Below are positions 24,801-37,139 of a stretch of DNA of 64,000 bases, in pieces (position 1 is the first letter of the stretch; every line of letters starts with the position of its first letter). The notes under the pieces are model-generated. The model was not told the DNA's origin, searched no databases, and saw nothing but the letters and a program-made list of their open reading frames with translations. Source of the stretch: Apostichopus japonicus (taxonomy: Eukaryota; Echinodermata; Holothuroidea; Aspidochirotida; Stichopodidae); NCBI RefSeq assembly GCF_037975245.1, contig NC_092568.1:31201501-31265500 (forward strand). The letters are read 5' to 3'. The position numbers were made by a program, and so were the translations under genes.

Positions 24801-24985
24801 ATATATTTACCAAAACGCGCCGCTTCCAGAGCTAGCTTCGTCCCCAAGCCCCAGCGATCTGGGCGTTGCAATACATTTCGCTGAAATTAAATTCCTCTCA
24901 GAAAAAGCATTTCTATTCTGCAAGAGAACAAGATAATACATTGCGAACGATGCAGCTGAAGTACTCAGGATTTTTGAGCACTATG
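21851..24985. other. Intergenic, no supported gene
   Basis: Contains GT/G-rich simple sequence near 22185-22203 and a 90-codon plus-strand ORF at 23288-23557 that I cannot link to any family. Possibly part of an old repeat. Confidence 0.4.
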
Positions 24986-25659
24986 ATTCATAGGCGTAGG
25001 AGACGGGGGGCGGGGGCGGGGGCTGCAGCCCCCAACCAATTATTTTTGTGAAAATTCGGGCAATATGCTGAGAATTTTTCGGGCACCTATACTGAAAGAA
25101 TAATTATTTGCAGAATGTTTTTCATTTTTTTTTCTTGTGAAAATTCTGCAATATGCTGAGAATTTTTCGAGCACCTACTGAAAGAAGAATAATTTGCAAT
25201 GTGTTTTTCAAAATTTTTGGTGAAAATTCGGGCAAGAGGCTGAGAATTTTTCGGGCACCTACCAGTGGCGGAGCGTCCATACAGTCAGAGGGGGCGGACG
25301 CCCCCTGACGGACTCGAATGGACTGCTAGCGCCCAGTGGCGTCACCAGACTTTTCAGTCTGGGGACTTTTCAGTCTTTAATGGGGGTGTAGCAGTACAAA
25401 CTGTCGCAAATATTCCATATTCAGTATAAACTGTCCCGGTCCCACAGGACAGTTTATACTGGATTTACCAGTACGTTTGGTCTCCCCGGACCTATTGTAC
25501 AAGGCCAGTTGGTACAGACTGTCTCCCCAGACAGAATATGCTATGGTTACACGGAGGGGGACATTATTTGACGGTCATATATTTTGTTGTAAATTGTGTC
25601 CCCCTGAACACAATGTCCCCCGTAGCATGTACGTTCGAGTAGCAAAAATGTAATTAGTA

Positions 25660-28600
25660 ATGGACTCTGGCAGTATCCGTATTATTAGCAAATTGTCGCA
25701 ATTCGGCTTCCGTATATCTAGCAGTAAAGTCGTGCGACAACTAAAAACGGAAAAGCCAGCAGAAAACGTGAGACAAATTGCGGATATTCTAAGAGATGAG
25801 AGCTATCCAAGTGGGTTTACAAGAATAAAACAGAGAAGAATCTTACGGAGACAAAGTCAGTCTTACAGACTGGCTAAAAATGGAACTCTTGCGTACCGAA
25901 ATTGAAGGAAAGTGTTGCTATCTAGGGCTACTCAACTCGCCCAAATCGAAGCAGCTCACACTGACTAGTGACATCTATAAGGTAATGTCTGTAACTTACA
26001 GTATAGGATACACAATATGCCTTTGGTTGTTAAATGGCGAACGGCCATTCCGCAGTTAAACTATAACCAGGCCTCTAGGACTGATTGGTGAACAAATCAT
26101 GATATTCTTTTACCACGTTTGGTTAGTTGTAAAAACTCATTCGCAAAAGTCAAGCAATTGCTTGTGCAACATTATAATCAGTTGTATGCTTGAGCAAAGT
26201 TATTAGGGCCTATTTCTTTTCGTTTTGTTTACCCAATTGTTTACCCAAACAAATTTACCCAAACAAATTTGTGTGACAATTATTATAAATTTCCACCTTT
26301 TATCGCCCTGCCTATCATAAAAGATAACAACAGATTACTAAAGCTTAGAGAGCTAGTCTGGTTTGCATGCATGGGACACTATAAAATGCAATTATTGGAC
26401 TATAGCATATAGCCGAGCCTACTTCTAGAGGAAAGTGGCACTAATACTGTACATAATAAATTCACGTTCATTAATTTTGGTTGGTAAGAACAGATATTGA
26501 AGGCCTGATAGTACTTTTTTTAGGTGTGGCATATTCTCTACATGCCAAACCTCACTGCAGAAGAAAACTTAAATATCTATAGACCCCAATTGTGGCCAAG
26601 CAATATGTACAATAATGGGAATATTCCATTTCAAACACTGATATAGAGTTGTAATTCAATTTTAAGGCACTTCAGCTAGAACTACCAATTCTGCAGCCCA
26701 TATATTTGTGTGTGTTTTCGTTTGTTTGTGTTTTTTTGGGGGGGGGGGGCAAAAAAACATGATATCTCATTTGATCATGAATTTTCTTATCTCTTTGAAG
26801 GTGTTCATCTTTGCATAGATAAACCAGACAACAGACTATGTCTATTGTCTAGATTCTATTGGAAAACTATCAACGTTGATGTAACAAGTTATGTTCAACA
26901 GGATGTCAAAGCGTCATTGTCATGTAGACCTACGAACAAGTCTCCATAGCATTCCTGTAACTGGATTATGGAAACAGGTAAATATTCAATCTGTTTTAAT
27001 TGCACAGGATGTCCGCAGTATGCAGTGAAGGTTTAGTTTAGTTAATGTCACTCTTTCTGGACAAATTAAACATTTACAAGTTTAACGGTAGTCTGTATTG
27101 GCCCTAAATTTTGGCCACTTTAGTTGCTAGAAGTTTTCAAAAAGTACTTTTCTGGGGGTAATAACCCTTTAAATTGTGCTCAGACATTCTAAATGATGAC
27201 ACGAGATGATTGAATGTCCCAGTGAGGTAAATTTCCTTCAGGGATATAAACATACAGAATTTTGTCCAAAGTGAAAATTTGGCATATTTAGGGCCTATAC
27301 AGCAAACCTTTAAGCCACACTCTGGCCTAACTGCAGAGCAACCATCAATATAGGCATGTAATTGTAAGTTGCAAAAAGTGGCGTATCATTTTACTGGTTT
27401 AGTGGTTGAAGCGATTGTAAATATATGGTACAGTATGGTGTAAGTTACATTTTCATATTTGCAAGGTAAAAATAATTGGCCTAAATCCACCAACACCCTG
27501 TTTCGATCAGATATCCCACTGTTTTTATCTAGATCTGTGTACAGCATGAAGCAATGGAATAGAACAACAGTCAAGGCAAAGCCTGCAACTTGTAAAAAAT
27601 ATTAAATTAGCACCTAAATGCTGTCTTCTTTCTGAACAGGTTGGTGTTGATCTTATTGGTCCTCTACCAGTGACAGCTGCCAATCGACTGTACATGATAA
27701 CACTGTCTGACTTCTATTCAAAGTGTCCTGAGACTAAGGCAGTGCCTGACAAGACTGCAGCATCAACTTCTTATTTCATTACTGATGTGATGATGAGGTA
27801 AGCATGTCTTAAAAAGTGAACAATTTTCTGTAGTTAGTAACTAGTTCCAATATGAATGGCATCATATCTGTTATTTGTACCATGCAAATAACTTGTAGTG
27901 CATGGCAGAATGCTGTGTTTGAGTATAACTCATTTCCAAATAGGTATTAAGCATACAGAAAGGTCACGAAGGTAGGTGAGAACCGAGAAAGGGTACTGTA
28001 AATCTTTGCAGGTTAAGTCCCCATTAACAAGTTTATATGTAAGTAGTTTTTGTTCCTATATTTACTTGCAAAGGTTCCACCTCTGGTTTTTAAGTAGCAT
28101 ATAGCCTGACAATTGTCGTCATTTAATTTACATCCCCAAAAAGTGATTTTGGCTGGACATGTTTCACTGCAGCAGACACAGTTTATTTGTTCAAACAAAT
28201 GATGAGTAAATAATTAAGACCACATTCCACAGCTAGACACCATCTATTGTGTGTTGTTTTTCAAAAAGGTGTTGGACAGTTTGATATTGTAACCACAAGG
28301 AACTTTTCTGTTTAGAAAGTGTGAACTTATTACTACTTGGCTGTTTTGACAGGAACTTCGACAAGATAAGAGAGATAATGTATCAACTGAGTTTTGGTAC
28401 CATTTCTCTGTTAGGTCCGTTGTGGAAAATTGCTAAATGTGTTTGTGTGTGTGGTGGGGGGATATTTCCTGAAACCTGGGAGAGGGACCCTCTTTTTTGG
28501 CAAAATAGGGCAATGTTTAGGTCTCTTGACGCAAAATGATGTATAATAGTACATTTTACCATAATAATGGTTAGCTAGCATTATTTGGTTTTGCATTTGG

Positions 28601-29202
28601 GTCATAGAGAGGGTGTTTTGAACCCCTATGGATCCTGATTCAGGACAATTAATGTTTGATCGGCATTAAACAGTCATACCATGCACACATACATCAATAG
28701 AGCACCAAAAGGCATCAAACTTCTGTTGTATCCTAGCTTAAGCTAATTTGATAAATTTCTGATATTAAATTTCATTAATATGTCACAAATGTTGTATTGG
28801 CTCATGTGGTTAAAACTTTTCAGGTTTGGTAGTGAACTGTACAATATAGCGCCAAAATTATGACATGCAATCTCCAATTAAAAAAATGGACCCAGTATTC
28901 CCATAAACATGTAGGTGTCACAATAAAAGATCATCCAATTAACTCAATGCCTAAGCATAGTTCAGTTGTACACTATACAGTCTACACTTAACCAATATGG
29001 TGAATGTTAATTATCTTTGTAGTGGAGCTTACACATAACCTTTCAAGATGATAATTTATTTTATATATGACTTACAGTGTGGCATTCACTACTCATAATA
29101 TTGCTTTCAACTTTTATTTTGCACAGATTTGGTTGTACTGATATCTCATATCTGACCACCAATGGAGGGAGTATGTATGAGGTTAACAGAAGACATGTCT
29201 AG
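25660..29202 (+). pseudogene. Decayed, spliced Ty3/gypsy-type integrase gene
   Basis: Four blocks fit one gene. 25660-25905: N-terminal part with YPSGFTRIKQRRILRR, typical of the segment before the zinc domain. 26801-26977: remnant of the zinc-binding domain (RFYWKTINVDVTSYVQ), then after a frameshift HSIPVTGLWKQ. 27640-27797: catalytic core start VGVDLIGPLPVT with the first catalytic Asp, and PETKAVPDKTA. 29127-29202: RFGCTDISY, where the DQGREF-like second-Asp motif survives only in a shifted frame. The last two junctions are GT-AG and in phase (0 and 2). Frameshifts and the lost second Asp mean it is not functional. It lies inside the 7.4-kb inner element and could be cargo, an older insertion, or the element's own ancestral integrase. 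Confidence 0.75.
27640..27797 (+). pseudogene. Integrase core exon of the decayed integrase gene
   Basis: 158 bp between TTTCTGAACAG and GAG/GTAAGC. Open throughout. VGVDLIGPLP is the classic first-Asp motif of retroviral-type integrases. An intact exon with good splice sites inside an otherwise broken gene suggests it was once expressed as a spliced mRNA. Confidence 0.8.
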
Positions 29203-30883
29203 ACGATTTTCTTAGCAGTTAACTTGTTACCGACAATAATCTTGTCTTTCACTCTAACATATCATGAGAGAAAACTTCGTCGGCTGCTATATGTTTAAGC
29301 AAAGAGAGGCCATTGACTTTTCACTGCCAGTCGTTCGGTGTAAATCCATATATTTGCAGTTCAAGTTGAAGGGTTGTGACGCTCGAAATTCTTTATCACC
29401 TCATTACTTCATTAAATAACAAATACGAAGGCGTGTTTCTTGGTTCTGGAAATTGTGTTCAAGATAAGTTCTCATAGTAAAACATATAACCGACCATATT
29501 CTGCTTCCTGTTGTAACTTTTGCTGTTATGGATTTCTGTGTAAGTCTTAACGAAAAACCCGTTGTATACATGAGAATCATGCAGCTATTTTATTTTGTAA
29601 TTTACAATCAAGATTTAACTTTTGACGGTATCAAGTTGCACATTAAAGCATTTTATAGGTAATCCTACTGTTTGTGGAAAGCAGTTCAAGGGGGGATTCT
29701 AATAGGGAAACTTCTGCATGGTTTTATTGAGGTCTTTACCAAACTCTAAAGAGAGGATGTTCTTCATGTGGATTATGAGAGTTTCAAGTACATATTGTTT
29801 GAAGAAGAGTGACAGTAGTATATCATTCTAACCAAGCAATACCTCCCTGCTTGAAGGATGCTCTAGAAAGCATGGATTATCTTTAGTTGCATCAGAGCTA
29901 CAAAGGGAGAGTCATCATTCCAGTTAAATTTCAACATGCAGGGGGTAGGAAGTGGGTGTGGGCACACAACATCAGAGGGACATTTTCTCAATCCACAACC
30001 ACCACTCGTTATGCTATAAACCGATACACACCGGCCATATCACTTAAATATATATGATGTGTTAGTATGTTATCAATACTATTTATTGAGATTGTTTATT
30101 GTTAACCTTGCTATAAAAAGATATGGGATGCCATTTTAAAAATAGTATATACAGACAGTGCCCCCCCCCCCCGGCTCCTGGCTCCCTGATCCCATGTATA
30201 ATCATTTTTTCACTCTTTGCCCAGTCTGATATAGATTCAGAATATTGTGTTTGTGCATGACTATCATCCAATTTCATGTTTTGATTTTACTATATTAACT
30301 TTCTTTAAACAAACTTTTCTCTACAAGAATGACATATTTAAAGTGTGAGAAACATGATGAGACAACAAATCTAGCATATTGCATCCTGCTCTGTCCTATT
30401 TGCTTTATTCTTTCCCTTGTTCGCTTTGTTTTGTTTCCTGTATGTTTTGCAGCTCTTTTGAAGAGAATATTGTCTAATACATCTTTTCTAATTTGAACCA
30501 CTTTTGTCCAATAAGAAACCTTCATAATAAGAAACAACGAACCTTTATCACTGGAATTGCCTGGAATGCCATTTGTCTATACAAATGAAGATTTGCTTCG
30601 CGCATGGCCATCACAACAGGCTTAGGGGGCAGGGGTAGGGGAATGGCCTTCCACCCTGTTGAGAGGGAGAAAACCTTGACTCGACGATTGAGTGACAAAA
30701 ATAAGGAACGGTTAAAAAGTAAACAATAAAGTAGTAATGAAAGTCAATAAATAGGTGTCAAGCCATACGGAGGGTTGGGGCAGTGTTGACATTTTCAAGG
30801 TCAGAGGAGTATCTTCCAGCTAATTCACGGTTGTTATTAGCAAACAAAAATATTTTGGAACTCATCACAGATAGGTCACAGAC

Positions 30884-31381
30884 TTAAGAAGACCCCTCCC
30901 CAGGACACAAATTCGATAACTTACCATCCGAACTCCCCCCCCCCCCCTTATCCTTGCACTCAAAATTATGTGTATGGGCCTGAGTTTTGTATACAGCGTT
31001 GCCGATTTCATTTAGGATGTAACTTGAAAACACTCTCGGTTCCCGTCCTATAATGAGCTTTACGCACGGATGAAATTTCATATTGGCTAGGCAACTCTCG
31101 TAGACCCATGAAGTACAGCTACCATACTTACCAAAACTTACCCACTGTGTGTTAGGGAAATACGGAAAAAATGAAGTTTGGACTCCTAAAGTTCGTAATA
31201 TTTTACCTCTGCAATTATCATTTTTTGTTGTAGCTATTGCATTCCCTATCCCGTACCCGCCCTCCGTTGGGGAGGAAGTTAGGTTTGTACTATCTCTCCC
31301 TCTGTAAAGATGACTATGAACGCAATGTAGTTGCCGAATACAAAATGCAACATATACGGAGGATAACATAGCAGCAATCAC
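30884..31381 (-). CDS. Unrecognised 165-codon ORF inside the 7.4-kb element
   Basis: The longest uninterrupted frame of the inner element outside the integrase. It starts MIAAMLSSVYVAFCIRQLHC, which resembles a signal peptide or single membrane segment. The middle is mixed hydrophilic with six or more cysteines, and the end is Gly/Ser-rich from a poly-C run. No motif is recognised. It could be chance, an exon, or cargo. Confidence 0.2.
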   Translation of the reverse strand: MIAAMLSSVYVAFCIRQLHCVHSHLYRGRDSTNLTSSPTEGGYGIGNAIATTKNDNCRGKILRTLGVQTSFFPYFPNTQWVSFGKYGSCTSWVYESCLANMKFHPCVKLIIGREPRVFSSYILNEIGNAVYKTQAHTHNFECKDKGGGGSSDGKLSNLCPGEGSS

Positions 31382-31718
31382 AACAAAAACATGATTAACA
31401 TCTTCTACAGATGGAAGACTTGTTTCTTTTTCTTTCTTTTTTTTCCCGTTCTATTTTTTGTTTTGCAGCAACGCACAACGTCTCATTTATTTCCTGTAAC
31501 ATTTAACTCTGACGTATGCATCTGCTCTAATTATTGATATAATGAACTCAATTGCCTTTTGAATATCGAAATGCTTAAATTTTATGCGGGACAAAATATG
31601 CTATGAAGTATTTGCGGACATTCTGTACCAGGACATTTCGTCCGGTGGGACTATATTTGCTGTGAGGGTGGGACACAATTTTCAGCAGATAATGTCCGAC
31701 CGGACTAAATATGCTGGT

Positions 31719-31748
31719 ACAAAGTGTCCGCGGAGACACTTTGTACAG
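31719..31748. repeat. Subterminal hairpin of the inner element (right side)
   Basis: GTACAAAGTGTC, a short loop, then GACACTTTGTAC, inside a run of related GGACA/TGTCC phrases. It mirrors the left subterminal hairpin at 25431-25470. Confidence 0.6.
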
Positions 31749-33714
31749 GGGGACACTCTGTACTGTCACAGGGGCACTTAGGTGGATACGGATCGCCGTC
31801 CTGGGGGAGGGGTCTAAGGGGAGGGGGCGGAAAATTTTCGCATACGGAGGATGGGCTTGATGCAAAATGGTGCCACATTTGATGCTAGATCCGATCTGAA
31901 GATATCTCCAGAAATTGCTATTTTTGAGGTAATGATTTAAGCAAAGCGCAGAATTTTGCAGAGGATATGAACCACATGCTGTCGATATTATGCCTAACCC
32001 TATCAATAGAACCTACATTTGTTGAATTATTGTGTGCATGACCCCCGACTCCTTTCTTGTCCTTCTCGTTTTCTCCCATTATCTATTAAGATGTAACAGG
32101 TTCCAGCATCGTTATTGGCTCCTATCACGGATCTCACCATGCAATCCAGACTTTGATCACACATCGAGTATATGGCTCAGTATGCAGGTGTGAACATTCG
32201 CCATTTGTTCCTACAAGCATCTGACCTCAAATGACCTCTGCACCCCCTACACAACAAGGTTAATATATGGGTCCACAAATATAGGCAAGTATGGTGCCTG
32301 CGGACCCTCACATTCTCACATTTCGTCAGCTCCTAACCTGTCAACCTCAGACCAAGGCAACATACTGCAGTACCCAGTTCAGAGCAACGATATTACTCAT
32401 CGGTCCAGAAAAAAATAAAGCGCGTTCTTTCATATTCTGATGTCAAAATCATGAGAAAGGTCCAGAAATAGTGTTCTCTGGAGAGTAGGGGTGGCCTACT
32501 TTTCAGGAATTTGATTGGACTGCACATTTTCGCAGCTCATTTGAAGAAAATACGAATTACTGTGCTTCTTTGTCCTTATGAAAAACTAACTCAGATGATG
32601 GGAGTTGAATATAACAAAATATATATATTTTTTTACCAACCCAAATCTCAGATGGGGGGCACTCGGGGGGCACTAGGTTTTCCAGGGGGCACGTGCCCCC
32701 TGCCTCCCCCCCCCTTGGCGACGCCACTGCTAGTGCCCTTTTCAGCTTTTTACCACTTTTATTGCGCTCTCAAATACCTATTGACATTTGTCACATTTTG
32801 TTGGTGCAATTTTCTGACAAATGGCGATGACACCTATTTATTCTTCGTTTATCTGTAAATTAGCTAGGCCTGGAAAGGGTCATTTCCGGCCATCTAGGAA
32901 GTATCTTCACTCAAAATTTGTTTGTACGCTCCGCTCCAACCGGTGGTGGCGCTCCGCTTAGCTAATGTCGAAAGCGCCCCCTACGGGCCATTCTCTCTCC
33001 CCTGACCAATACCCCTAGCTCCGCCACTGGCACCTACTGAAAGAAGAAGAATTTGCAATGTGTTTTTCAATAGTTAAACTATATTATTATCATTATTGTT
33101 GTAACGACTTCCCCAATAATTATAACCAATATGGTAGGGTAATAACACGAAAAATAATTTTATGTTATTGGCATGTGATAAGCGGTGAATGCCTAGATGA
33201 TATGCACATTAACATGTGAAACGCGCCCGGAGCGCGCAAAAAAATTTGGTTATATTTTTTCGGGCAAGTCGTTACAGCCCCCCCCCCCCCAAATCAAATG
33301 AGGCTCCTATGCATTCCGACAACTGTCACTGCCCTTTTCTGACATGTGTTTTGTGCTTCAAGGGGGAGGGGCGGTGGTCTGTTTGTTGCTGTACGTGACA
33401 TGCCGTTTCCCATACAGCCATGATGTGTATGGAGGGGTAACTGCCTACGCACAGCTATATAGTTACTTTCATTGTAACCTATTGCAACAGCGAACCGTAC
33501 GCGTGTCATCGCGCCTTCGGTACTTTCGCCATAGAAAATGTGCTCTTTCCGCCATAGAAAAATTGCCTTTTCGCAATATTTATGTGACCGCCATTTTTTC
33601 TTTCAAATATGCAGTTATAAAGTTCCATTCTCACATGGTTGACTGTTTTTATATGAGAATATATTTGAATGGCGAAAATTAAAAAAAAAAAAACGCGTCA
33701 TGGTTGAGCTCCTG

Positions 33715-34976
33715 GAGGTTGTGTTGTGTTGCGCTTACCGGTATACTCACACTCACTGCTTCCACTTTTCACGGGGCGTGAAGACGCGGTTGGGGTGAAA
33801 ATGTGGTCTATAGCCAGGGGACGGGCCGAGGGTCCCCCAGCATTTACTAAAATTATTACACCTATATAGTATACGTGTACATCGGACAGATCGACAAGTA
33901 TGAATTGAAAAATGGGCAGATGCACGTTTTGGAGCCTTGGTAAATATTGGGGGGGGGGGCTTATCATGCATTTGCCCCCTCAACTTTTGCATTGCCCCCC
34001 CCCCCCGTTCCGCCGCCACTGGACTAGTCTACCACTGCTATTCCTCTCGATTTTTTTAATTTCCAATCATATGATTTAGCGAATGTTCGGAAACACTTTT
34101 TGGCTCACCTTTGGGGGGGCCATGGCCCCCCTTGGCCCCCCCTTGGATCCGCGATTGAATCAATACAGATATATAGCTAGACTGCATGTCTAGGGATACT
34201 GGGATGAGTACGACGTCGGAACCATCGGTCAGCCTCCTGGGACAGGGGCATCGGAGTCGGTACGGTAGGTCTGGCGAACGCCGGACCAATATTCACGCGC
34301 AAAAAAAAAAAAAAAAAGTAGGACTAAGAAAAAAAAATTGCAAAATATAAAGAACCAAAATGAAACAAGCAAGTAGGCTAATGTGACTACTCTGGCATGG
34401 CAGGGTCTTGTTTTCAAGCTCGGGAAGTGCCATTTCCTGCAATCTGGGAGGCATTTTTTCAAAATTTTCTCCATTACGCTACGCGCCAACCATGGTGGCA
34501 CGTAGCGTAGTTTGACCTACCAAACGTCCCCCCAATAATTATGATAGATGGCCACACTCTGATCTGCTATACCAATACCAAATAGCTTCCGACGCCTCTG
34601 TGAGAGCTGTTTCCAAACTGTTTGGAAAACCCGATGTTCAACCTATTTAGAAGGTATCAATGGAACTAACTCCTCACCGGCTCTTACGGGACGAAAAGAG
34701 CTTGGACAGGGCTGCCCCGGCCGAAGCATGATAAGCCCCCCCCCCCAATATTTACCAAGGCTCCAAAACGTGCATCTGCCCATTTTTCAATGCATACTTG
34801 TCGATCTGTCCGATGTACACGTATACTATATAGGTGTAATAATTTTAGTAAATGCTGGGGGACCCTCGGCCCGTCCCCTGGCTATAGACCACATTTTCAC
34901 CCCAACCGCGTCTTCACGCCCCGTGAAAAATGGAAGCAGTGAGTGTGAGTATACCGGTAAGCGCAACACAACTTCG
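33715..34976. repeat. Inverted pair of ~250-bp near-identical copies
   Basis: 33715-33970 and 34724-34976 are reverse complements with only a few mismatches; both contain GGGACGGGCCGAGGGTC or its complement and end in long poly-G/poly-C. About 750 bp of other repeat sequence separates them. The same peptide (VHLPIF, DVHVYYIGVIILVNAGGPSA) is encoded on opposite strands as a by-product. Confidence 0.85.
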
Positions 34977-35029
34977 TCTTAGGACAATGACTTGCCTCAT
35001 TTCAGCCAGTTCTCCAACATCCACTTACT

Positions 35030-35413
35030 CAGTGGCGGAGCGTCCATACGATCAGGGCGGATGCACCCCCCCCCCGCCCTGACGGACTCAAAGGGACTGC
35101 TGGCGCCCTTTTCAGCTTTTCACTACTATTTACTTATTCGCGATTATTGACTATTTTATTGCGCTCTCATCTACCTATTGACATTTGTCATATTCTGTTG
35201 GTGTAATTTTCCGACAAAATGGCAATGACACCTATTTATTCTCCGTTTATCTGTAAATTAGCAAGGCCCGGAATGGGTCATTTCCTGCAATCTATAGAGT
35301 ATCTTTACTCAAACATTTTCTGTACGCTCCGCGCCAACCTGTGGTGGCGCTCCGCTTAGATAGTGTCGAAAGCGCCCCCCCCCCCCCGACCAATATCCCT
35401 AGCTCCGCCACTG
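35030..35413. mobile_element. Unbroken hAT-type MITE (384 bp)
   Basis: Ends CAGTGGCGGAGC and CTCCGCCACTG, flanked by CACTTACT and CCCTTACT (7 of 8 match). It is the full-length relative of the split copy at 25263-33029 and so shows that copy's unoccupied target site. Confidence 0.85.
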
Positions 35414-37138
35414 CCCTTACTACACTCAAAAACGTCTTTGCGAGTACACTATGAGTAATAGCTACTCTCCGAAAACACCATCGAATATACAAATTACAAT
35501 GTTTTTACAGACTTTCTCGTGCAATCTGAGAAATTGCAGGCTTGAGACCCATATTTTAGGGCTAGGTATTCACAGCATAGAACACTCAGGAAGTGCCGTT
35601 TCCGGAAATGTGGGGTTTGAAAAACCAAAAATTTTATTGTACGCTCCGCGCTGACCGACGGGTGGCTCTCCGCTAAGAAAGTCTCCACACATTAGCCCCC
35701 CCCCCCCAATAATTTTTCCGTTCCGCCGCGCTTGGACTAGTCTAAACCTTTTCGTTTTCTGGTTTAAAATTAAATGCAGAGCTCCCAACTGACCCGCAAT
35801 CCGCGGGAATTAGACCCGCATTCTAACACCCAAACCCGCTGACCCGCACAAGCGTCCGAAAAAACCGCATTGTATTTGTCAAGTATACATAAAAAAATTT
35901 GCATCAAATTTTGACTTAGCAACCATCATTTCTTTAGCATTTAGCATAATAGAGTATAAAACCTCCTTTACAGCATCATTTGAACCTCAAATTAGCCTAT
36001 ATTTCTTTTCATTGGGGCGAGCAGCGAACATTTTCATGCCACGGGAAGGAATGAATTATCACCTACTATTCAATTTATTGATGTTACACACAAAAAAATG
36101 CATATTTCTCAGAAAATTTTGGGTGACAAAAGCCTTTCTAAGTGCCACCATTTTACATGTAGGCATCACCAGGATTCCAAAAAAATTCAAAAGGGGAGGG
36201 GGACACCCCCTCCCCTTATATCCTTCCCCCAGGACGGCGATTCGTGGCATGGACCAGCATTTGCCTTCTCAAGAGTTGGGAGCTATGTAAATGTATGAGC
36301 ATGAGGATTTACAGTTTAACACCATTTTGCAGTTACAGGCTGGTTGTAAGAAATTTATAACCTATGAGAAATAAAATTTCTTGAGAAAGATGATCCCAAC
36401 TTTGTTTTATAAATATTTTAGAAAATTACACCTGCGAAACATTTTTTTTAGAAGTAAATTAACATCACCATTGTACACTTTTGTCGCACCAAATTGCATC
36501 TGAGGGCATTCAGCAATAGAAAATTTTCCAATTTTCCCTTAGACCCCTCCCCATATCACTCTAATGCCACTTTGGCCCCTCCCAAACAAAGGTCCTGGAT
36601 CCGCCAGTGTATTGATTTGTACACATCCTTCTTTTGCAACCGCTTTTGTATTTTGCTTTCTGAGAACAGTAGTACCTGTACATTAACAAATGTGGCGTCG
36701 TCGTGAAGAGCCATAAGTAAATTCATAAAATGTCGTCCTTGCTTGTAATCTTTCATTCAGTGTTTTGTCTCATCCTGGATTTATAACAAAGAACAATATA
36801 GATATTTGTTCTTTGTTATTATAATAACCTATTTATGTCAGGACATTGGCAAAGGATTCTATAGTAAAAATGTGTAATGTGCATGCACATTACATATTTC
36901 TACTATAGGCCTATTCCAATCCAGTTGAGTTCTGTGTTTATATTTTGCGTGTCTTGCTCTCTGTATAGGTCTCCGTACCAGAACAGAGATAACTGATCAC
37001 GCTGGAAAGTTACTCTCAATGCTAGTCCAGTTTTGGCCACTTATTTCCTATTTGATCGACATAACCCGCTTACATGCAGTTATTCCAGATAGGCAGATAA
37101 AGATTTATTTTGCCATATATATAGAGCCAGATGTAACT
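35414..37138. repeat. Mixed repeat fragments
   Basis: Includes a poly-C-flanked fragment with the GCGCTCCGC-type motif (35590-35700), a fragment shared with 31786-31850 and 44940-45000 (GGGGGAGGGGTCTAAGGGGA or its complement), and unique AT-rich DNA. No gene supported. Confidence 0.45.
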
Positions 37139-37139
37139 G

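Larger units (their letters stand above)
25334..32729. mobile_element. 7.4-kb inner element with CAGTGGCGTC termini, inserted in the MITE
   Basis: Left end CAGTGGCGTCACCA; right end, reverse-complemented, CAGTGGCGTCGCCA. The MITE target CTAGCGCC (25326-25333) is duplicated as CTAGTGCC (32730-32737), where the unoccupied copy at 35 kb has a single CTGGCGCC. Both subterminal regions carry hairpins built on GTACAAAGTGTC/CAGTATAAACTGTCC-type sequence (25431-25470 and 31719-31748). Inside lie remains of a spliced gypsy-type integrase gene (25660-29202) and an unrecognised minus-strand ORF (30884-31381). Superfamily: hAT-like by ends and duplication length, but I see no hAT transposase. Confidence 0.7.
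25255..33037. mobile_element. hAT-type MITE split by a 7.4-kb insertion, flanked by a perfect 8-bp target duplication
   Basis: Outer ends are CAGTGGCGGAGC (25263) and GCTCCGCCACTG (ending 33029). GCACCTAC lies directly outside each end (25255-25262 and 33030-33037). Joining 25263-25333 to 32738-33029 gives an element closely matching the unbroken copy at 35030-35413. A CAGTGGCG terminal repeat and an 8-bp duplication are typical of the hAT superfamily. The flanking DNA on both sides continues the same host repeat (CTGAAAGAAGAA, AATTTGCAATGTG), which confirms the boundaries. Confidence 0.85.

Noticed and set aside
31575..32006. 143-codon minus-strand ORF
   Set aside because: It crosses the subterminal repeats and a segment shared with other MITEs; explained by repeat sequence.
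24990..33310. A third, outer element with CATAGGCGTAGGAG and CTCCTATG ends around the hAT nest
   Set aside because: The termini resemble those of the 42718 element but the flanks show no matching target duplication, so the boundary is not supported.
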